In this document: positions 8,258 through 17,244 of the stretch, piece by piece | How positions within the stretch are numbered: the stretch's first letter is position 1 | How the letters are laid out: each line of letters opens with the position of its first letter | Origin: an uncultured Acetatifactor sp. | GTDB taxonomy: Bacteria; Bacillota; Clostridia; Lachnospirales; Lachnospiraceae | NCBI GenBank assembly: GCA_910584865.1 | Contig: CAJUCE010000011.1 | Coordinates: 76,637-140,636 of the forward strand | DNA: 64,000 bases | Reading direction: 5' to 3' | Program-made: the position numbers and the translations under genes | Notes under the pieces: generated by a model | The model's input: the letters and a program-made list of their open reading frames with translations, nothing else | Database searches by the model: none | Told to the model about the DNA's origin: nothing

Positions 8258-10057
8258 ATGACACCTTTAAAATGGTTCCACAGTTTCCTGAAGCGATACC
8301 GGGGGCTGATGCTCCTTGGCATCCTCCTGACCACGGTCATCGCCGCGCTGTCCATCGTCAATCCCTACCTGTCGGGGATCATAGTGGACGATGTGATCCA
8401 GGCAGGCAATTATGACCTGCTGCCCAGACTGATTGTGTGCCTGCTGGCGGTAACCCTTGTGACCAGCATACTGCGCTTTCTGTATCAGCTGGTCTTCGAG
8501 ATCTCTTCCCAGGGACTTCTCTACGACATGAGAAGTACGGTATACCGTAAGCTTCTGGCGGAGGATTTCTCATTCTACAACAACAAAAGAACCGGAGACC
8601 TGATGAGCCGCCAGACAGGAGATATGGACGCCATCCGCCATTTTGTGGCTTATGTGATTTATGCGGTCTACCAGAATATCCTGCTCTTCGTCTTCGCCCT
8701 GCTGATGATTTTTACCATCCATACCGGGCTGGCGCTGTGCATGCTGGTGGTACTGCCCTTTACTGCGGTTTCCACCTTTATGCAGTCTAAGGAAGTGAAG
8801 CCGGCCTTTCAGAGAAACCGCAACTGTTTCTCGTCGCTGAACACCTTTGTCCAGGAAAATATCAGCGGCAACCGGGTGGTGAAAGCCTTCGCAAAGGAAG
8901 ACTACGAAAAGGAAAAGTTTCAGGCTGAAAATGACAAATTCCGTGATGCCCAGATCAAAGGGTCCCGGGTATGGATGAAATATGTTCCTATCTTCGAGAT
9001 CCTCTCCTATGCCCTGACCATTATCCTCATGCTCTACGGCGGATATATGGTCATCCAGGGGGAGATTACCCTGGGTGATCTGGTGCGGGTCAACGGGTAT
9101 ATGTGGATGCTGAACACTCCTTTGAGGATGGCCGGATGGTGGGTAAACGATATCCAGAATTTCGTCACCTCCGTGGAAAAGATCTACGATACCTACCAGG
9201 AGGAGCCGAAAGTAAAACCGCCCGCATCCGAACAGGGCCGCGAGCGCTCCCCCCGCAACTTTGCAGGCCATCCCCATGCGAAAATCCATGGTGATATCGA
9301 ATTCCGCGGAGTCTCCTACAGTGCTGACGACGCAGACATCGTCAAAAATATCAATTTCAAGGTGAAGGCTGGCCAGACCATAGGTATCATCGGCTCAACG
9401 GGCTCAGGGAAATCCACACTGATGAACCTGCTCTGCCGTTTTTATGACACCACCTCCGGCCAGGTACTGGTGGACGGCACCGATGTACGGGAGCTGGATC
9501 TGTACGATCTGCGGGACAACATCGGCATGGCCATGCAGGATGTATTCCTTTTCTCCGATACCATCGAAGGGAATATCGCCTACGGCAGACCGGACTGCAG
9601 CTTCGATCAGGTAAAACATGCAGCCATTATGGCTGATGCGAATCATTTTATCTCTGCTCTGCCGGAAGGCTATGACACCATTGTGGGTGAGCGGGGTGTG
9701 GGCCTCTCCGGAGGCCAAAAACAGAGAATCTCCCTGGCCAGGGCTCTTTTGAAGGATCCCTCCGTATTGATTTTGGACGATACCACCTCCGCCGTCGATA
9801 TGGAGACGGAGAGCTATATCCAGCAGCAGCTCAAATCCATCAAACAGGAGTGCACCGTGTTCATTATCGCTTACCGCATCTCCTCCATCAGGGATGCCGA
9901 TCAGATTCTGGTCATGGACAACGGCCGGATCATCGAACACGGAACCCACGACGAGCTGGTGGCGGCAGGCGGCTACTATGCCAATGCCTTCCGCAACCAA
10001 TACGGCGAGATTCCTTACGATCTCCTGAATGAGCGCAAAAATAAGTTAGTACGTTAA
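8258..10057 (+). CDS. ABC exporter half-transporter, protomer with degenerate ATPase site
   Basis: A 599-residue type IV ABC exporter: six membrane helices in residues 1-320, then a nucleotide-binding domain with Walker A GSTGSGKST, signature LSGGQKQR and Walker B ILDDTTSAVD. Two residues are non-canonical: the catalytic Glu after Walker B is Asp, and the switch His is Tyr (IIAYRISS in place of IAHRLS). This is the pattern of the non-hydrolysing site of heterodimeric exporters such as BmrC/D and TM287/288. The start ATG at 8258 has GGGGAGG about 10 nt upstream; the longer frame has no ribosome site. The canonical partner is the next gene. The substrate, possibly a drug, lipid or peptide, is unknown. 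Confidence 0.9.
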   Translation: MTPLKWFHSFLKRYRGLMLLGILLTTVIAALSIVNPYLSGIIVDDVIQAGNYDLLPRLIVCLLAVTLVTSILRFLYQLVFEISSQGLLYDMRSTVYRKLLAEDFSFYNNKRTGDLMSRQTGDMDAIRHFVAYVIYAVYQNILLFVFALLMIFTIHTGLALCMLVVLPFTAVSTFMQSKEVKPAFQRNRNCFSSLNTFVQENISGNRVVKAFAKEDYEKEKFQAENDKFRDAQIKGSRVWMKYVPIFEILSYALTIILMLYGGYMVIQGEITLGDLVRVNGYMWMLNTPLRMAGWWVNDIQNFVTSVEKIYDTYQEEPKVKPPASEQGRERSPRNFAGHPHAKIHGDIEFRGVSYSADDADIVKNINFKVKAGQTIGIIGSTGSGKSTLMNLLCRFYDTTSGQVLVDGTDVRELDLYDLRDNIGMAMQDVFLFSDTIEGNIAYGRPDCSFDQVKHAAIMADANHFISALPEGYDTIVGERGVGLSGGQKQRISLARALLKDPSVLILDDTTSAVDMETESYIQQQLKSIKQECTVFIIAYRISSIRDADQILVMDNGRIIEHGTHDELVAAGGYYANAFRNQYGEIPYDLLNERKNKLVR

Positions 10058-10080
10058 CCGGCAGCCAGACAGGCTGCTAA

Positions 10081-10300
10081 ACTGGAATCAGCAGTCGCAC
10101 GCACAGCACCCCATAGGATTTCTGCACGCTCTCTTGCGGGCGGAAATTCTATGACCATTCCCGGCGGCGGGGCGGGCGACTGCGGAACTGGAATCAGCAG
10201 TCGCACGTACCGCACCCCATAGGATTTCTGCACGCTCTCTTGCGGGCGGAAATTCTATGACCATTCCCGGCGGCGGGGCGGGCGACTGCGGAACTGGAAT
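10081..10300. repeat. 106-bp palindromic tandem repeat, two copies plus a stub, between the exporter genes
   Basis: Copies at 10081-10186 and 10187-10292 are nearly identical, and a third begins with the same bases at 10293. Each copy is itself a hairpin: GCAGTCGC (10091-10098) pairs with GCGACTGC (10176-10183), and an inner arm CATAGGATTTC (10112-10122) pairs with GAAATTCTATG (10143-10153) with one mismatch. It resembles a REP- or BIME-type mobile intergenic palindrome or a structured mRNA spacer. Confidence 0.88.
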
Positions 10301-10312
10301 AGGAGAATTACT

Positions 10313-12142
10313 ATGGCACGCAATCGATATGATATGGACGAAGTCCTGGAAGACAGTTTTGATATACGGCAGTTAAAACGCCTGGCCTCCTACGTCTCCC
10401 CTTACAAGGGAAAAATGGCCGGCGTCATCCTTCTGATGCTTGGCACCTCCGCGCTGACCATGCTGGTGCCCATCTTCTTTCAGCGCATTATGGATTACTA
10501 TATTCCGCAGAAGGATATGGGAAAAATCATACTCGTCAGTCTCCTGACGTTTGTAGTAGCCTGTTGCTCTGCCGTGGCCCTGCGGTTCAAGATCAAGAAT
10601 ATGAGCGTGATCGGCCAGAATATCATTCACGCCATCCGCTCCGATATTTTCAACCACCTGCAGGAGCTGCCCTTTTCTTATTATGACGACAGACCACACG
10701 GCAAAATCCAGGTGCGGGTGGTCAATTATGTAAACAGCCTAAGCGACCTGCTGAGCAACGGCATCGTAAATACGGTCACAGATCTATGCAATCTGTTTTT
10801 CATCATCCTCTTTATGATGATCTGTGACACGAGACTGACTTTAGTCTGTCTCTGCGGCCTGCCCCTGCTGGCTTTGGTGATCATCGTCATCAAGAAAAAG
10901 CAACGCAGGGCATGGCAGATTCAGTCCAACAAACAGAGCAATTTAAATGCCTACATTGCCGAAAGCATTAACGGCATCCGGGTTACCCAGTCCTTCGTCC
11001 GGGAAGACGAGAATAATGAGATATTCAACAATTTAAGCGGCAACTACCGAAGCGCCTGGATGAAGGCCATCAAATTCAATTTTACCATGGGCCCCAGCGT
11101 GGACATGATTTCCGTCATCACCACATCCTTTATCTATGTATTGGGAATCCGCTGGATCCTGGCGCCGCAGGCCACGCTGACGGTGGGTGTACTGATCGCG
11201 TTCACTGCCTACATAGGACGCTTCTGGGCTCCCATCAATACCCTGGCTGGTTTTTACAACTCGCTGCTCACCGCCATCTCCTACCTGGAGCGTATCTTCG
11301 AGACCATCGACGAACCGGTTCTGGTAAAAGATGCGGAAGATGCCTCTGTCATGCCTCCCGTCAAAGGCGAGGTGGAATTTAAGGATGTATGCTTCAGCTA
11401 TGAAAAGGGCCATCGGATTCTGGATGGGATCAATTTTACGGCAAAGGCCGGGGAGACATTCGCCTTCGTCGGCCCTACCGGTGCGGGAAAGTCTACAATT
11501 GTCAACCTGATCTGCCGCTTTTACAATGTGGATTCCGGTCAGGTTCTCATAGACGGCACCGACATAGCCTCCGTAACCATACGCTCCCTGCGGACGCAGA
11601 TGGGCATTATGATGCAGGACAGCTTCATTTTCTCCGGCACCATCATGGACAATATCCGCTACGGCAACCGGGAGGCCACGGACGAGGAAGTCATCGCCGC
11701 AGCCAAAACCGTATGCGCCCATGAATTTATCAGCCAGATGGAGAATGGCTATTATACAGAGGTAAATGAACGCGGCAGCCGGCTCTCCGCAGGCCAGCGC
11801 CAGCTGATCTCCTTCGCCAGAGCCCTGTTAGCCGACCCGAAGATATTGATTTTAGACGAGGCCACCTCCAGCATTGACACGGAAACCGAGATTTTATTAC
11901 AGAAAGGCTTAAACGAGCTGCTGAAGGGACGTACCTCCTTCATCATCGCCCACCGACTTTCTACTATTAAAAGTGCAGACTGCATTATGTATGTTGACAA
12001 AGGGGGCATTCTGGAACGCGGCACCCATGAAGAACTGCTGCGGCAGAAAGGCGCTTACTACGAGCTGTATATGTCTCAGTATGATTTCCTCACACAGGAT
12101 CCTGCCAAAGAGAACACGGAACTGCGCCTGAAAACCGTATAA
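10313..12142 (+). CDS. ABC exporter half-transporter, protomer with canonical ATPase site
   Basis: A 609-residue partner of the preceding gene: six membrane helices in about residues 35-320, then Walker A GPTGAGKST, signature LSAGQRQL, Walker B ILDEATSSID and switch His in IAHRLST. With catalytic Glu and His intact, this subunit should complete the hydrolytically active site in the heterodimer. AGGAGA precedes the ATG. The 255-bp spacer holding the hairpin repeats separates it from its partner, which is longer than usual for such pairs and could tune relative expression. A strong terminator follows about 120 bp downstream. Confidence 0.92.
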   Translation: MARNRYDMDEVLEDSFDIRQLKRLASYVSPYKGKMAGVILLMLGTSALTMLVPIFFQRIMDYYIPQKDMGKIILVSLLTFVVACCSAVALRFKIKNMSVIGQNIIHAIRSDIFNHLQELPFSYYDDRPHGKIQVRVVNYVNSLSDLLSNGIVNTVTDLCNLFFIILFMMICDTRLTLVCLCGLPLLALVIIVIKKKQRRAWQIQSNKQSNLNAYIAESINGIRVTQSFVREDENNEIFNNLSGNYRSAWMKAIKFNFTMGPSVDMISVITTSFIYVLGIRWILAPQATLTVGVLIAFTAYIGRFWAPINTLAGFYNSLLTAISYLERIFETIDEPVLVKDAEDASVMPPVKGEVEFKDVCFSYEKGHRILDGINFTAKAGETFAFVGPTGAGKSTIVNLICRFYNVDSGQVLIDGTDIASVTIRSLRTQMGIMMQDSFIFSGTIMDNIRYGNREATDEEVIAAAKTVCAHEFISQMENGYYTEVNERGSRLSAGQRQLISFARALLADPKILILDEATSSIDTETEILLQKGLNELLKGRTSFIIAHRLSTIKSADCIMYVDKGGILERGTHEELLRQKGAYYELYMSQYDFLTQDPAKENTELRLKTV

Positions 12143-12530
12143 AAACTTGGGGAATTGCCGGAAACTAACTGATGCATCTTGTTTGGTAAAAAGTCCTTCT
12201 TTGCCCGCGGTGCATCCCGCATGCCATGTCAGCGGCAAACTTCCCATCGCAGGCTCATACAGAAAAGACCGGTGCCGGAAATCTTAATCCGGGCACTGGT
12301 CTTTTTCAAATCCGTTCCGATTGCAATATTATCATACTTATACACCGATGGGGCAGATCACGCTTCTCTGCCGCATACGGATAGTCAGACACCCTCTCAG
12401 TTCACATTCTTCCCCAGAAAATCCATCAGCTCCATTCCTGTCAAAATTCCGCAAAATCTCTTGTCAAACGCCGTCTCCCATGATAAGCTGAAAAGGAAAT
12501 TACACTTATTTTGTTCAGGAGGTTCCCGCC
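12143..12530. other. Intergenic region with exporter terminator
   Basis: No gene is supported here. It holds the hairpin terminator listed separately at 12263-12306, and the AGGAGG ribosome site for the acyltransferase at its right end. Confidence 0.6.
12263..12306 (+). terminator. Rho-independent terminator after the ABC exporter
   Basis: AAAAGACCGGTGCC and its near-complement GGCACTGGTCTTTTT form a long stem with a 15-nt loop and a T-run. The A-run on the left means it may act in both directions. Confidence 0.85.
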
Positions 12531-13541
12531 ATGCGGTCAGACAGAATTGCTTATGTCGATTTGTTCAGGTTCGTCATGATTCTGCTCATCATGTCCCACC
12601 ATCTGTATCTGTTCGGCTTTTCAGACGACTATCTTTTTCGCAGCTGTTGGGCATGGACTGACTATTTCTTTCTGCTCACAGGCTATTTCACCATGAGACA
12701 CTTCGCCGATCGTGAAGTCAGGGGAGAGTATGCTCCTGAAGCCCTCAGGTATACCCTTCGGAAGCTTTCCGGATGCTTCCCCCTGGTCCTGATCGCCGTA
12801 ACCGCCCAATATCTGCTGGAGGCGGTGCCTTCCCTTGTGCAGGGGAACCCGAAGCAGTTCCTTTCTACCTTCTGCGACTGGCCCTATGAAGTTCTGCTGC
12901 TGTCCTCCTCAGGCATTGTCTGGACGAAGGTCATGCCGCTGTGGTTTCTCTCCGCCATGCTGCTGACCCTGCCGCTGATGATTTACCTGATGTTGCGTTT
13001 CCGCGATTTCTGGCATATTCTGTCCTGGCTGTTCCCCCTGTTCTATTATGGGCAGATTGGCATCAATACGGTCAGAGACTGGCCCAATGACCTGCTGCGT
13101 GCCTTCTCCTGCATGGCCCTGGGAACCTGTGTCTATATGGTTTCCGGAAAATTAACAGAAAATGATCTCATCCGCGGGAAAAGAATATGGCTCACCATAG
13201 CAGAACTGGGAATCCTTTCTCTCTGTCTGTACATTACCGTACTGAACAAGAATTTCATGAATCTCCTCCCCCTCCTGTTCTTTCTCCACTGTACGCTCAT
13301 GCTCTCCGGCTGCAGCCATACCGCCTCTATCCGGGGGAATCTCTGTTCCTTCCTGGGAGAAATCAGCCTACCCATGTTTATCTTTCACTGGGTTGCGGCA
13401 TCTCTTGTCAAGGATCTTGCACTCCCCATAGCGTTTCGCCTGCTCCTCTACTATTCGGGAACTTTGCTCCTCTCCTGTGCAGCTGTTTGTTTCAAACACA
13501 GGAAAGTCCGCCCTACGGCAGACCCTCTCTATAAGAAATGA
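12531..13541 (+). CDS. Acyltransferase-3-family integral membrane protein
   Basis: A 336-residue polytopic protein with about ten membrane helices. The N-terminus RIAYVDLFRFVMILLIMSHH has the family's arginine-aspartate start and a His on the first helix (HH), and a second membrane segment is followed by FFLLTGYF, as in the OafA/NodX-like acyltransferase-3 family. These enzymes transfer acyl groups to surface sugars or peptidoglycan at the membrane. AGGAGG lies ahead of the ATG. It is monocistronic: a terminator precedes it and a hairpin follows. The acceptor cannot be inferred. Confidence 0.8.
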   Translation: MRSDRIAYVDLFRFVMILLIMSHHLYLFGFSDDYLFRSCWAWTDYFFLLTGYFTMRHFADREVRGEYAPEALRYTLRKLSGCFPLVLIAVTAQYLLEAVPSLVQGNPKQFLSTFCDWPYEVLLLSSSGIVWTKVMPLWFLSAMLLTLPLMIYLMLRFRDFWHILSWLFPLFYYGQIGINTVRDWPNDLLRAFSCMALGTCVYMVSGKLTENDLIRGKRIWLTIAELGILSLCLYITVLNKNFMNLLPLLFFLHCTLMLSGCSHTASIRGNLCSFLGEISLPMFIFHWVAASLVKDLALPIAFRLLLYYSGTLLLSCAAVCFKHRKVRPTADPLYKK

Positions 13542-13562
13542 TAACATCCGCCGAAGCCCCCC

Positions 13563-13598
13563 GCACGGCTCCCCTGATCAGGAGGGACTCAGCCGTGC
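13563..13598. terminator. Hairpin between convergent acyltransferase and LuxR-type genes
   Basis: GCACGGCT (13563-13570) pairs with AGCCGTGC (13591-13598), with an inner stem around CTGATCAG. There is no clear T-run, so termination is plausible but unproven. Its place between two converging genes supports that role. Confidence 0.5.
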
Positions 13599-13612
13599 CG
13601 ACTGAAAGGACT

Positions 13613-14365
13613 CTACAATCCCTTTATCCTCTCCGTCAGCGCCTCCCTGTCCCTGCACTGCGTCTTTTCCAGAATGTGCGTCATATGTTTCTTCACGGTT
13701 GCGGTACTGATATACAGCTCCCGTCCGATCTCCTCATTATGCATGCCCGTCGCCGCCAGCCTGGCCACCTCCGTCTCCCGGTCCGTAAGCCCCAGCGCCC
13801 GGAGGCTGAAGTAAAGCCGCTGCCCCTGAGCCTCTTCCCGCTCTTTCTCCCCATCCTCCGGCTCTTCCATATACGTGACCAGCTTTCGCTCCAGCCTGAC
13901 CTTTACCGGAAGCAGGATCAGCAGGAACAGCACCATATAGAACACCCCTGTACATGTAACCGCAAGAGCCGGCCCAAAGGTTATCACGTTATCCATATGG
14001 TAAAGGCAGTCAATCAGCCCGAACAGGCTAATCGCGATTTCGGATAACAGAACCGCTTTTTCCGCATAACCTACCGCATTTGCCGCACTCTGCAGTTCCA
14101 TCCTGGATACTCCCTGCTTTCTGGAAAAGGCCAGTCTCCATGCCCTGAAAAAATCCTTCTCCATCCTGCCCAGATAGAGGAGCAGTGCCACCATGAACAG
14201 AATAAGCAAGAACCCGGTCAAGTCCCAATACATAATCCTCATCTGCTTTAAGTCTGTACCCACCGTTAATACCATCAACATGTACAGAAATAATAATATT
14301 CCCACCACTCCTGTCAGTATCCTTGTCTGAAAGAAACCACCCATTCCGCTCCCTTTTTTCTTCAT
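13613..14365 (-). CDS. Membrane-bound LuxR-type transcriptional regulator
   Basis: A roughly 250-residue protein with four or five membrane helices in the N-terminal two-thirds and a C-terminal LuxR/GerE helix-turn-helix (GLTDRETEVARLAATGMHNEEIGRELYISTATVKKH; key features Glu-Thr-Glu-Val, Asn-Glu-Glu-Ile, Thr-Val-Lys-Lys-His). There is no receiver or kinase domain, so it probably senses a membrane or extracellular signal directly. The start is uncertain: the ATG at 14365 follows AGGTAAGGAT, while in-frame ATGs at 14398 and further upstream would add a very basic tail. A palindrome in the upstream gap could be its own operator. Confidence 0.75.
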   Translation of the reverse strand: MKKKGSGMGGFFQTRILTGVVGILLFLYMLMVLTVGTDLKQMRIMYWDLTGFLLILFMVALLLYLGRMEKDFFRAWRLAFSRKQGVSRMELQSAANAVGYAEKAVLLSEIAISLFGLIDCLYHMDNVITFGPALAVTCTGVFYMVLFLLILLPVKVRLERKLVTYMEEPEDGEKEREEAQGQRLYFSLRALGLTDRETEVARLAATGMHNEEIGRELYISTATVKKHMTHILEKTQCRDREALTERIKGL

Positions 14366-14864
14366 ATCCTTACCTGCCTTTCTGCGCCGCTTTTCCATCC
14401 TCTTCCCCGTGCGGTGCCGCCGGGATTTGCTCTTTTCCATTTCCACCTGCGGAGATTTCCACCTGTAGGAATTGCCGTCTGTGGGAATTGCCACTCATGG
14501 AAACTGCCTCCTCCACTTGTGTCAGATCCCTTGACGCATTCCGCCGCTGCCTCCTGCCATAATCTCATTTTACATCAATTACTCAAAAAGAAACAAGGCG
14601 TTTTCCCGTACTACCCGTCAAAAAAGAGGTAGTATTTTACTACTACCCCCTGAAAATCCTGATTTTATCTGCCTTTTCCCATACTGTCCATCCCGTACAA
14701 ATTCCCAGCGAATCGTTTCCTTGGGAAACCGCCGTCAAACACCATGCCTCGGCCAGACCGAAACACCATGGACATTTCAGCCGGCTGTAAGCCCTACTGT
14801 CCCGGCCATCAGCAGCCAGGCTTTTGACTGCTTCCCTGCCATCGGCAACCGAAAGCCATCTGCC
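14366..14864. other. Intergenic region between mgtE and the LuxR-type gene
   Basis: No convincing gene. The first 150 bp contain loosely repeated GGAAATT/GGCAATTCC motifs that may partly be coding if the regulator starts upstream. A separate dyad lies at 14631-14650. Confidence 0.5.
14621..14650. promoter_or_regulatory. Operator-like GTAGTA/TACTAC palindrome upstream of the LuxR-type gene
   Basis: GGTAGTATTTTACTACTACC is a near-perfect inverted repeat, and a further TACTACC half-site lies about 25 bp to the left. It sits about 270 bp upstream of the LuxR-type start and could bind that regulator. Confidence 0.4.
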
Positions 14865-16214
14865 TCATATCCCCAGCAGCATCGCCGCAAACCGGAAATA
14901 CACCAGCAGCGACAGCGCGTCCACAATCGTCGTAATAAACGGGCTGGCCATCACCGCCGGGTCAAAGCCGATCTTCTTGGCCCCGATGGGAAGCAGGCAT
15001 CCCACCAGCATGGCCATCAGCACCGCCGCCACCAGGGTCAGGCACACCGTAAGCGCCACCATCATCCCAACCCTGTCAAACAGCATCAGCTTGGCAAAAT
15101 TCGCTGCCGCCAGGGTGCCGCCGCACAGCAGGGCCACCCTTATTTCCTTCCAGATGACCCGGGGTACATCCCGGTAGGTAATCTCCCCCAGAGACAGTCC
15201 GCGGATCACGGTGACGCTTACCTGCCCGCCCGCATTCCCCCCTGTGTCCATCAGCATGGGGATAAAGGCCACCAGCACCGCGCACACGCTCAGCGCGTCT
15301 TCAAAGGAGGCAATAATTGCCCCCGTAAAGGTGGCGGACACCATCAGCAAGAGCAACCAGGGAATCCTCTTTTTAAAAGTCTCCCCCACTGTCGTCCGCA
15401 TATACGGTTTATCGCTTGGCACGATAGCCGCCATCTTCTCCATATCCTCCGTGGTCTCCTCTTCCATGATATCCACGATATCGTCCACGGTTATGATGCC
15501 CACCATGCGGTTCTCGTTATCCACCACCGGCATGGCCATAAAGTCGTATTTCTTAAACTGGGCGGCAACCTGCTCCTGGTCCATCAGCGTGTTCACGGCA
15601 ATCACGTTTTCATGCATGATATCCGCAATCACCTCATTTCCCTGGCTGAGCAGCAGATAGCGCAAGGCCACCGTCCCCACCAGTTCCCGCCTTGTGTCCA
15701 GTACATAACAGATATTGCTGGTCTCGCTGTCCAGCCCTATGGCCCTGATGCGCTCAATGGCCTGGTCCACCGTGAGGTTCTCCTTCAGGGAGACGTACTC
15801 CACGGTCATGATGCTCCCCGCCGAATCCTCAGGATAGCGCAGCAGCTGGTTCACGGCCCGGCGGGTGTCTGGGTTAGCATTGGCTAACAGTCTCTCCACC
15901 ACGTTGGCCGGCATCTCCTCCAGGAAATCCGCCGCATCGTCCGCCATCAGGTTATCGATGACGCTGCCGGCCTCCCTGTCGGAAAGGGAATTAATGATAA
16001 ACTCCTGGGAATCCGTCTCCAGATAGGAAAACACATCCGCCGCCAGATCCTTTGGCAAAATACGAAACACCTTCAGCATGGCCTCCGCCTCCAGCTCCTC
16101 CATGAGGACGGCGATGTCCGCCTCATTTAATTCGGCCAGGAATTGACGGAGATTCGTATACTGCTTAGCGTCAAGAAGCCTGATCAGTTCTTCCAGTTCG
16201 ATTCTTGTTTCCAT
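14865..16214 (-). CDS. mgtE: Magnesium transporter MgtE
   Basis: A 449-residue MgtE of standard size. The N-terminal superhelical domain (residues 1-125) is followed by tandem CBS domains (about 130-255, with SIMTVEYVSL and MPVVDNENRMVGIITVDD) and five membrane helices from about 285. The channel's conserved membrane motifs are present, including PMLMDTGGNAGGQ in helix 2 and the acidic FDPAVMASPF near the end, where Asp lines the Mg pore. The cytosolic domains act as an Mg sensor in known structures. AAGGAG precedes the ATG. The leader has inverted repeats and a small overlapping frame, described separately. Confidence 0.96.
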   Translation of the reverse strand: METRIELEELIRLLDAKQYTNLRQFLAELNEADIAVLMEELEAEAMLKVFRILPKDLAADVFSYLETDSQEFIINSLSDREAGSVIDNLMADDAADFLEEMPANVVERLLANANPDTRRAVNQLLRYPEDSAGSIMTVEYVSLKENLTVDQAIERIRAIGLDSETSNICYVLDTRRELVGTVALRYLLLSQGNEVIADIMHENVIAVNTLMDQEQVAAQFKKYDFMAMPVVDNENRMVGIITVDDIVDIMEEETTEDMEKMAAIVPSDKPYMRTTVGETFKKRIPWLLLLMVSATFTGAIIASFEDALSVCAVLVAFIPMLMDTGGNAGGQVSVTVIRGLSLGEITYRDVPRVIWKEIRVALLCGGTLAAANFAKLMLFDRVGMMVALTVCLTLVAAVLMAMLVGCLLPIGAKKIGFDPAVMASPFITTIVDALSLLVYFRFAAMLLGI

Positions 16215-16299
16215 AGCATTTCTCCTTATGTGGTTTTGTCTCCGGGCTGCAACTTCGACCGGGAAGAGGGTTGTCGTTATTCATTTTCTGACTCTTCAT
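16171..16299 (-). CDS. Possible 42-residue leader ORF overlapping the mgtE start
   Basis: An ATG at 16299 follows AAAGGTGGTGG at good spacing and opens a 42-codon frame that ends inside mgtE, overlapping its start by 44 nt in another frame. It begins MKSQKMNNDNPLPGRS. It could be a regulatory leader peptide or simply chance. No homologue is known to me. Confidence 0.3.
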   Translation of the reverse strand: MKSQKMNNDNPLPGRSCSPETKPHKEKCYGNKNRTGRTDQAS

Positions 16300-16310
16300 A
16301 TTAAAACCAC
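16230..16310 (-). promoter_or_regulatory. Candidate structured leader of mgtE
   Basis: GTGGTTTT (transcript 5' side, 16303-16310) and AAAACCAC (16230-16237) can pair across about 65 nt, closing a domain that contains further complementary CGAC/GTCG and CCGG/CCGG segments. The 3' arm abuts the mgtE AAGGAG site. It does not match the M-box riboswitch that I recall. Confidence 0.4.
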
Positions 16311-16349
16311 CACCTTTCGAAATGCTATTTTTCTACTACACCTATCATT

Positions 16350-17006
16350 TTATCCTTGGACATCCTCTTTGTCAACAAAATAAATCGGCTGTCCCCGCTC
16401 CAGACCGGCCTGTCCGTTGGTTGCTTCCGCCAGCTCCCGCTCCAGGGCGTCGGCCTTCCCGGCCGGGACCTCCAGCTTCAGTTGAATCCGCTCCCCGTAA
16501 TCTGTAGAAACAGGCGTTAATTTTAAATTTCCCAACAGATACAATACCTTGCCGATCCAGAGATAATCCGTGGTTATCCCCATCTCATATCCATAGCACA
16601 TTGTTCCGATCCTGCAATTCTCAAGCCCTTCCTTCACAGCCTGGGTATAAGCCCGCACCAGTCCTCCTGTCCCCAGCAGAACCCCGCCGAAATACCGGGT
16701 CACCACCACTGCCGCATTCCGCAGTCCTGCCCCGGAGAGCACCTCCAGCATGGGACGCCCTGCAGTTCCGGAAGGCTCCCCGTCGTCGCTGCAGCGAGTC
16801 AGCTCTCCTTTGGCGCCGATAATAAAGGCATGGCAATTATGCCTGGCATCCCAGTACTTCTTCTTCATTTCCTCCACAAAAGCCGCCGCTTCCCCCTCGG
16901 TCCTGCAGCTGCGGAGTGTGGCGATAAAACGGGATTTTTTCTCCACATACTCTCCCTGACCGCCCTGAAGCAGCACGCGGTAGGAAACTTCCCTCCGTTC
17001 CTCCAT
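16350..17006 (-). CDS. yigZ: YigZ/IMPACT-family protein
   Basis: A 218-residue protein. The N-terminal UPF0029/IMPACT domain contains KKSRFIATL, the signature DDGEPSGTAGRPMLEVL and ARHNCHAFIIG, followed by VVVTRYFGGVLLGTGGLVRAY. The C-terminal DUF1949 half follows. GGAGGAGG lies four bases before the ATG at 17006, which rules out the 36-residue upstream extension. IMPACT proteins bind the Gcn1/ribosome system in eukaryotes; the bacterial role is not settled. Confidence 0.93.
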   Translation of the reverse strand: MEERREVSYRVLLQGGQGEYVEKKSRFIATLRSCRTEGEAAAFVEEMKKKYWDARHNCHAFIIGAKGELTRCSDDGEPSGTAGRPMLEVLSGAGLRNAAVVVTRYFGGVLLGTGGLVRAYTQAVKEGLENCRIGTMCYGYEMGITTDYLWIGKVLYLLGNLKLTPVSTDYGERIQLKLEVPAGKADALERELAEATNGQAGLERGQPIYFVDKEDVQG

Positions 17007-17136
17007 ATGACCTCCTCCGGCATTTTCCGCGCTCTGCGCCTGCCCCCGTTCTCTTCCGTACACCTGACGGAATGTACGTTTATTGTAACATAATATTGCA
17101 AAAATGTGAAACAATTATAAAGAAGGCAAAAAAAAC

Positions 17137-17165
17137 TTTATTTACATAGTATTTTTTGGTATAAT
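17137..17165 (+). promoter_or_regulatory. Promoter for the class A PBP gene
   Basis: A perfect -10 TATAAT (17160-17165) with TTTATT (17137-17142) at 17-bp spacing, 80 bp before the start. The -35 is weak against consensus. Confidence 0.65.
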
Positions 17166-17244
17166 GAATCCTATGATTACCATCCGCAGGCGGCAGACGC
17201 ATAGAAACGGTTACCGCAAATAGCTTTTACAGAAAGGTGGGCAT

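Noticed and set aside
13613..14494. Longest possible start of the LuxR-type gene at 14494
   Set aside because: It would add a strongly basic, repetitive tail with no ribosome site; a shorter start is more likely.
16230..16310. M-box (ykoK) riboswitch upstream of mgtE
   Set aside because: The leader lacks the M-box sequence pattern that I recall; only generic pairing is seen, so it is listed as a candidate structure instead.
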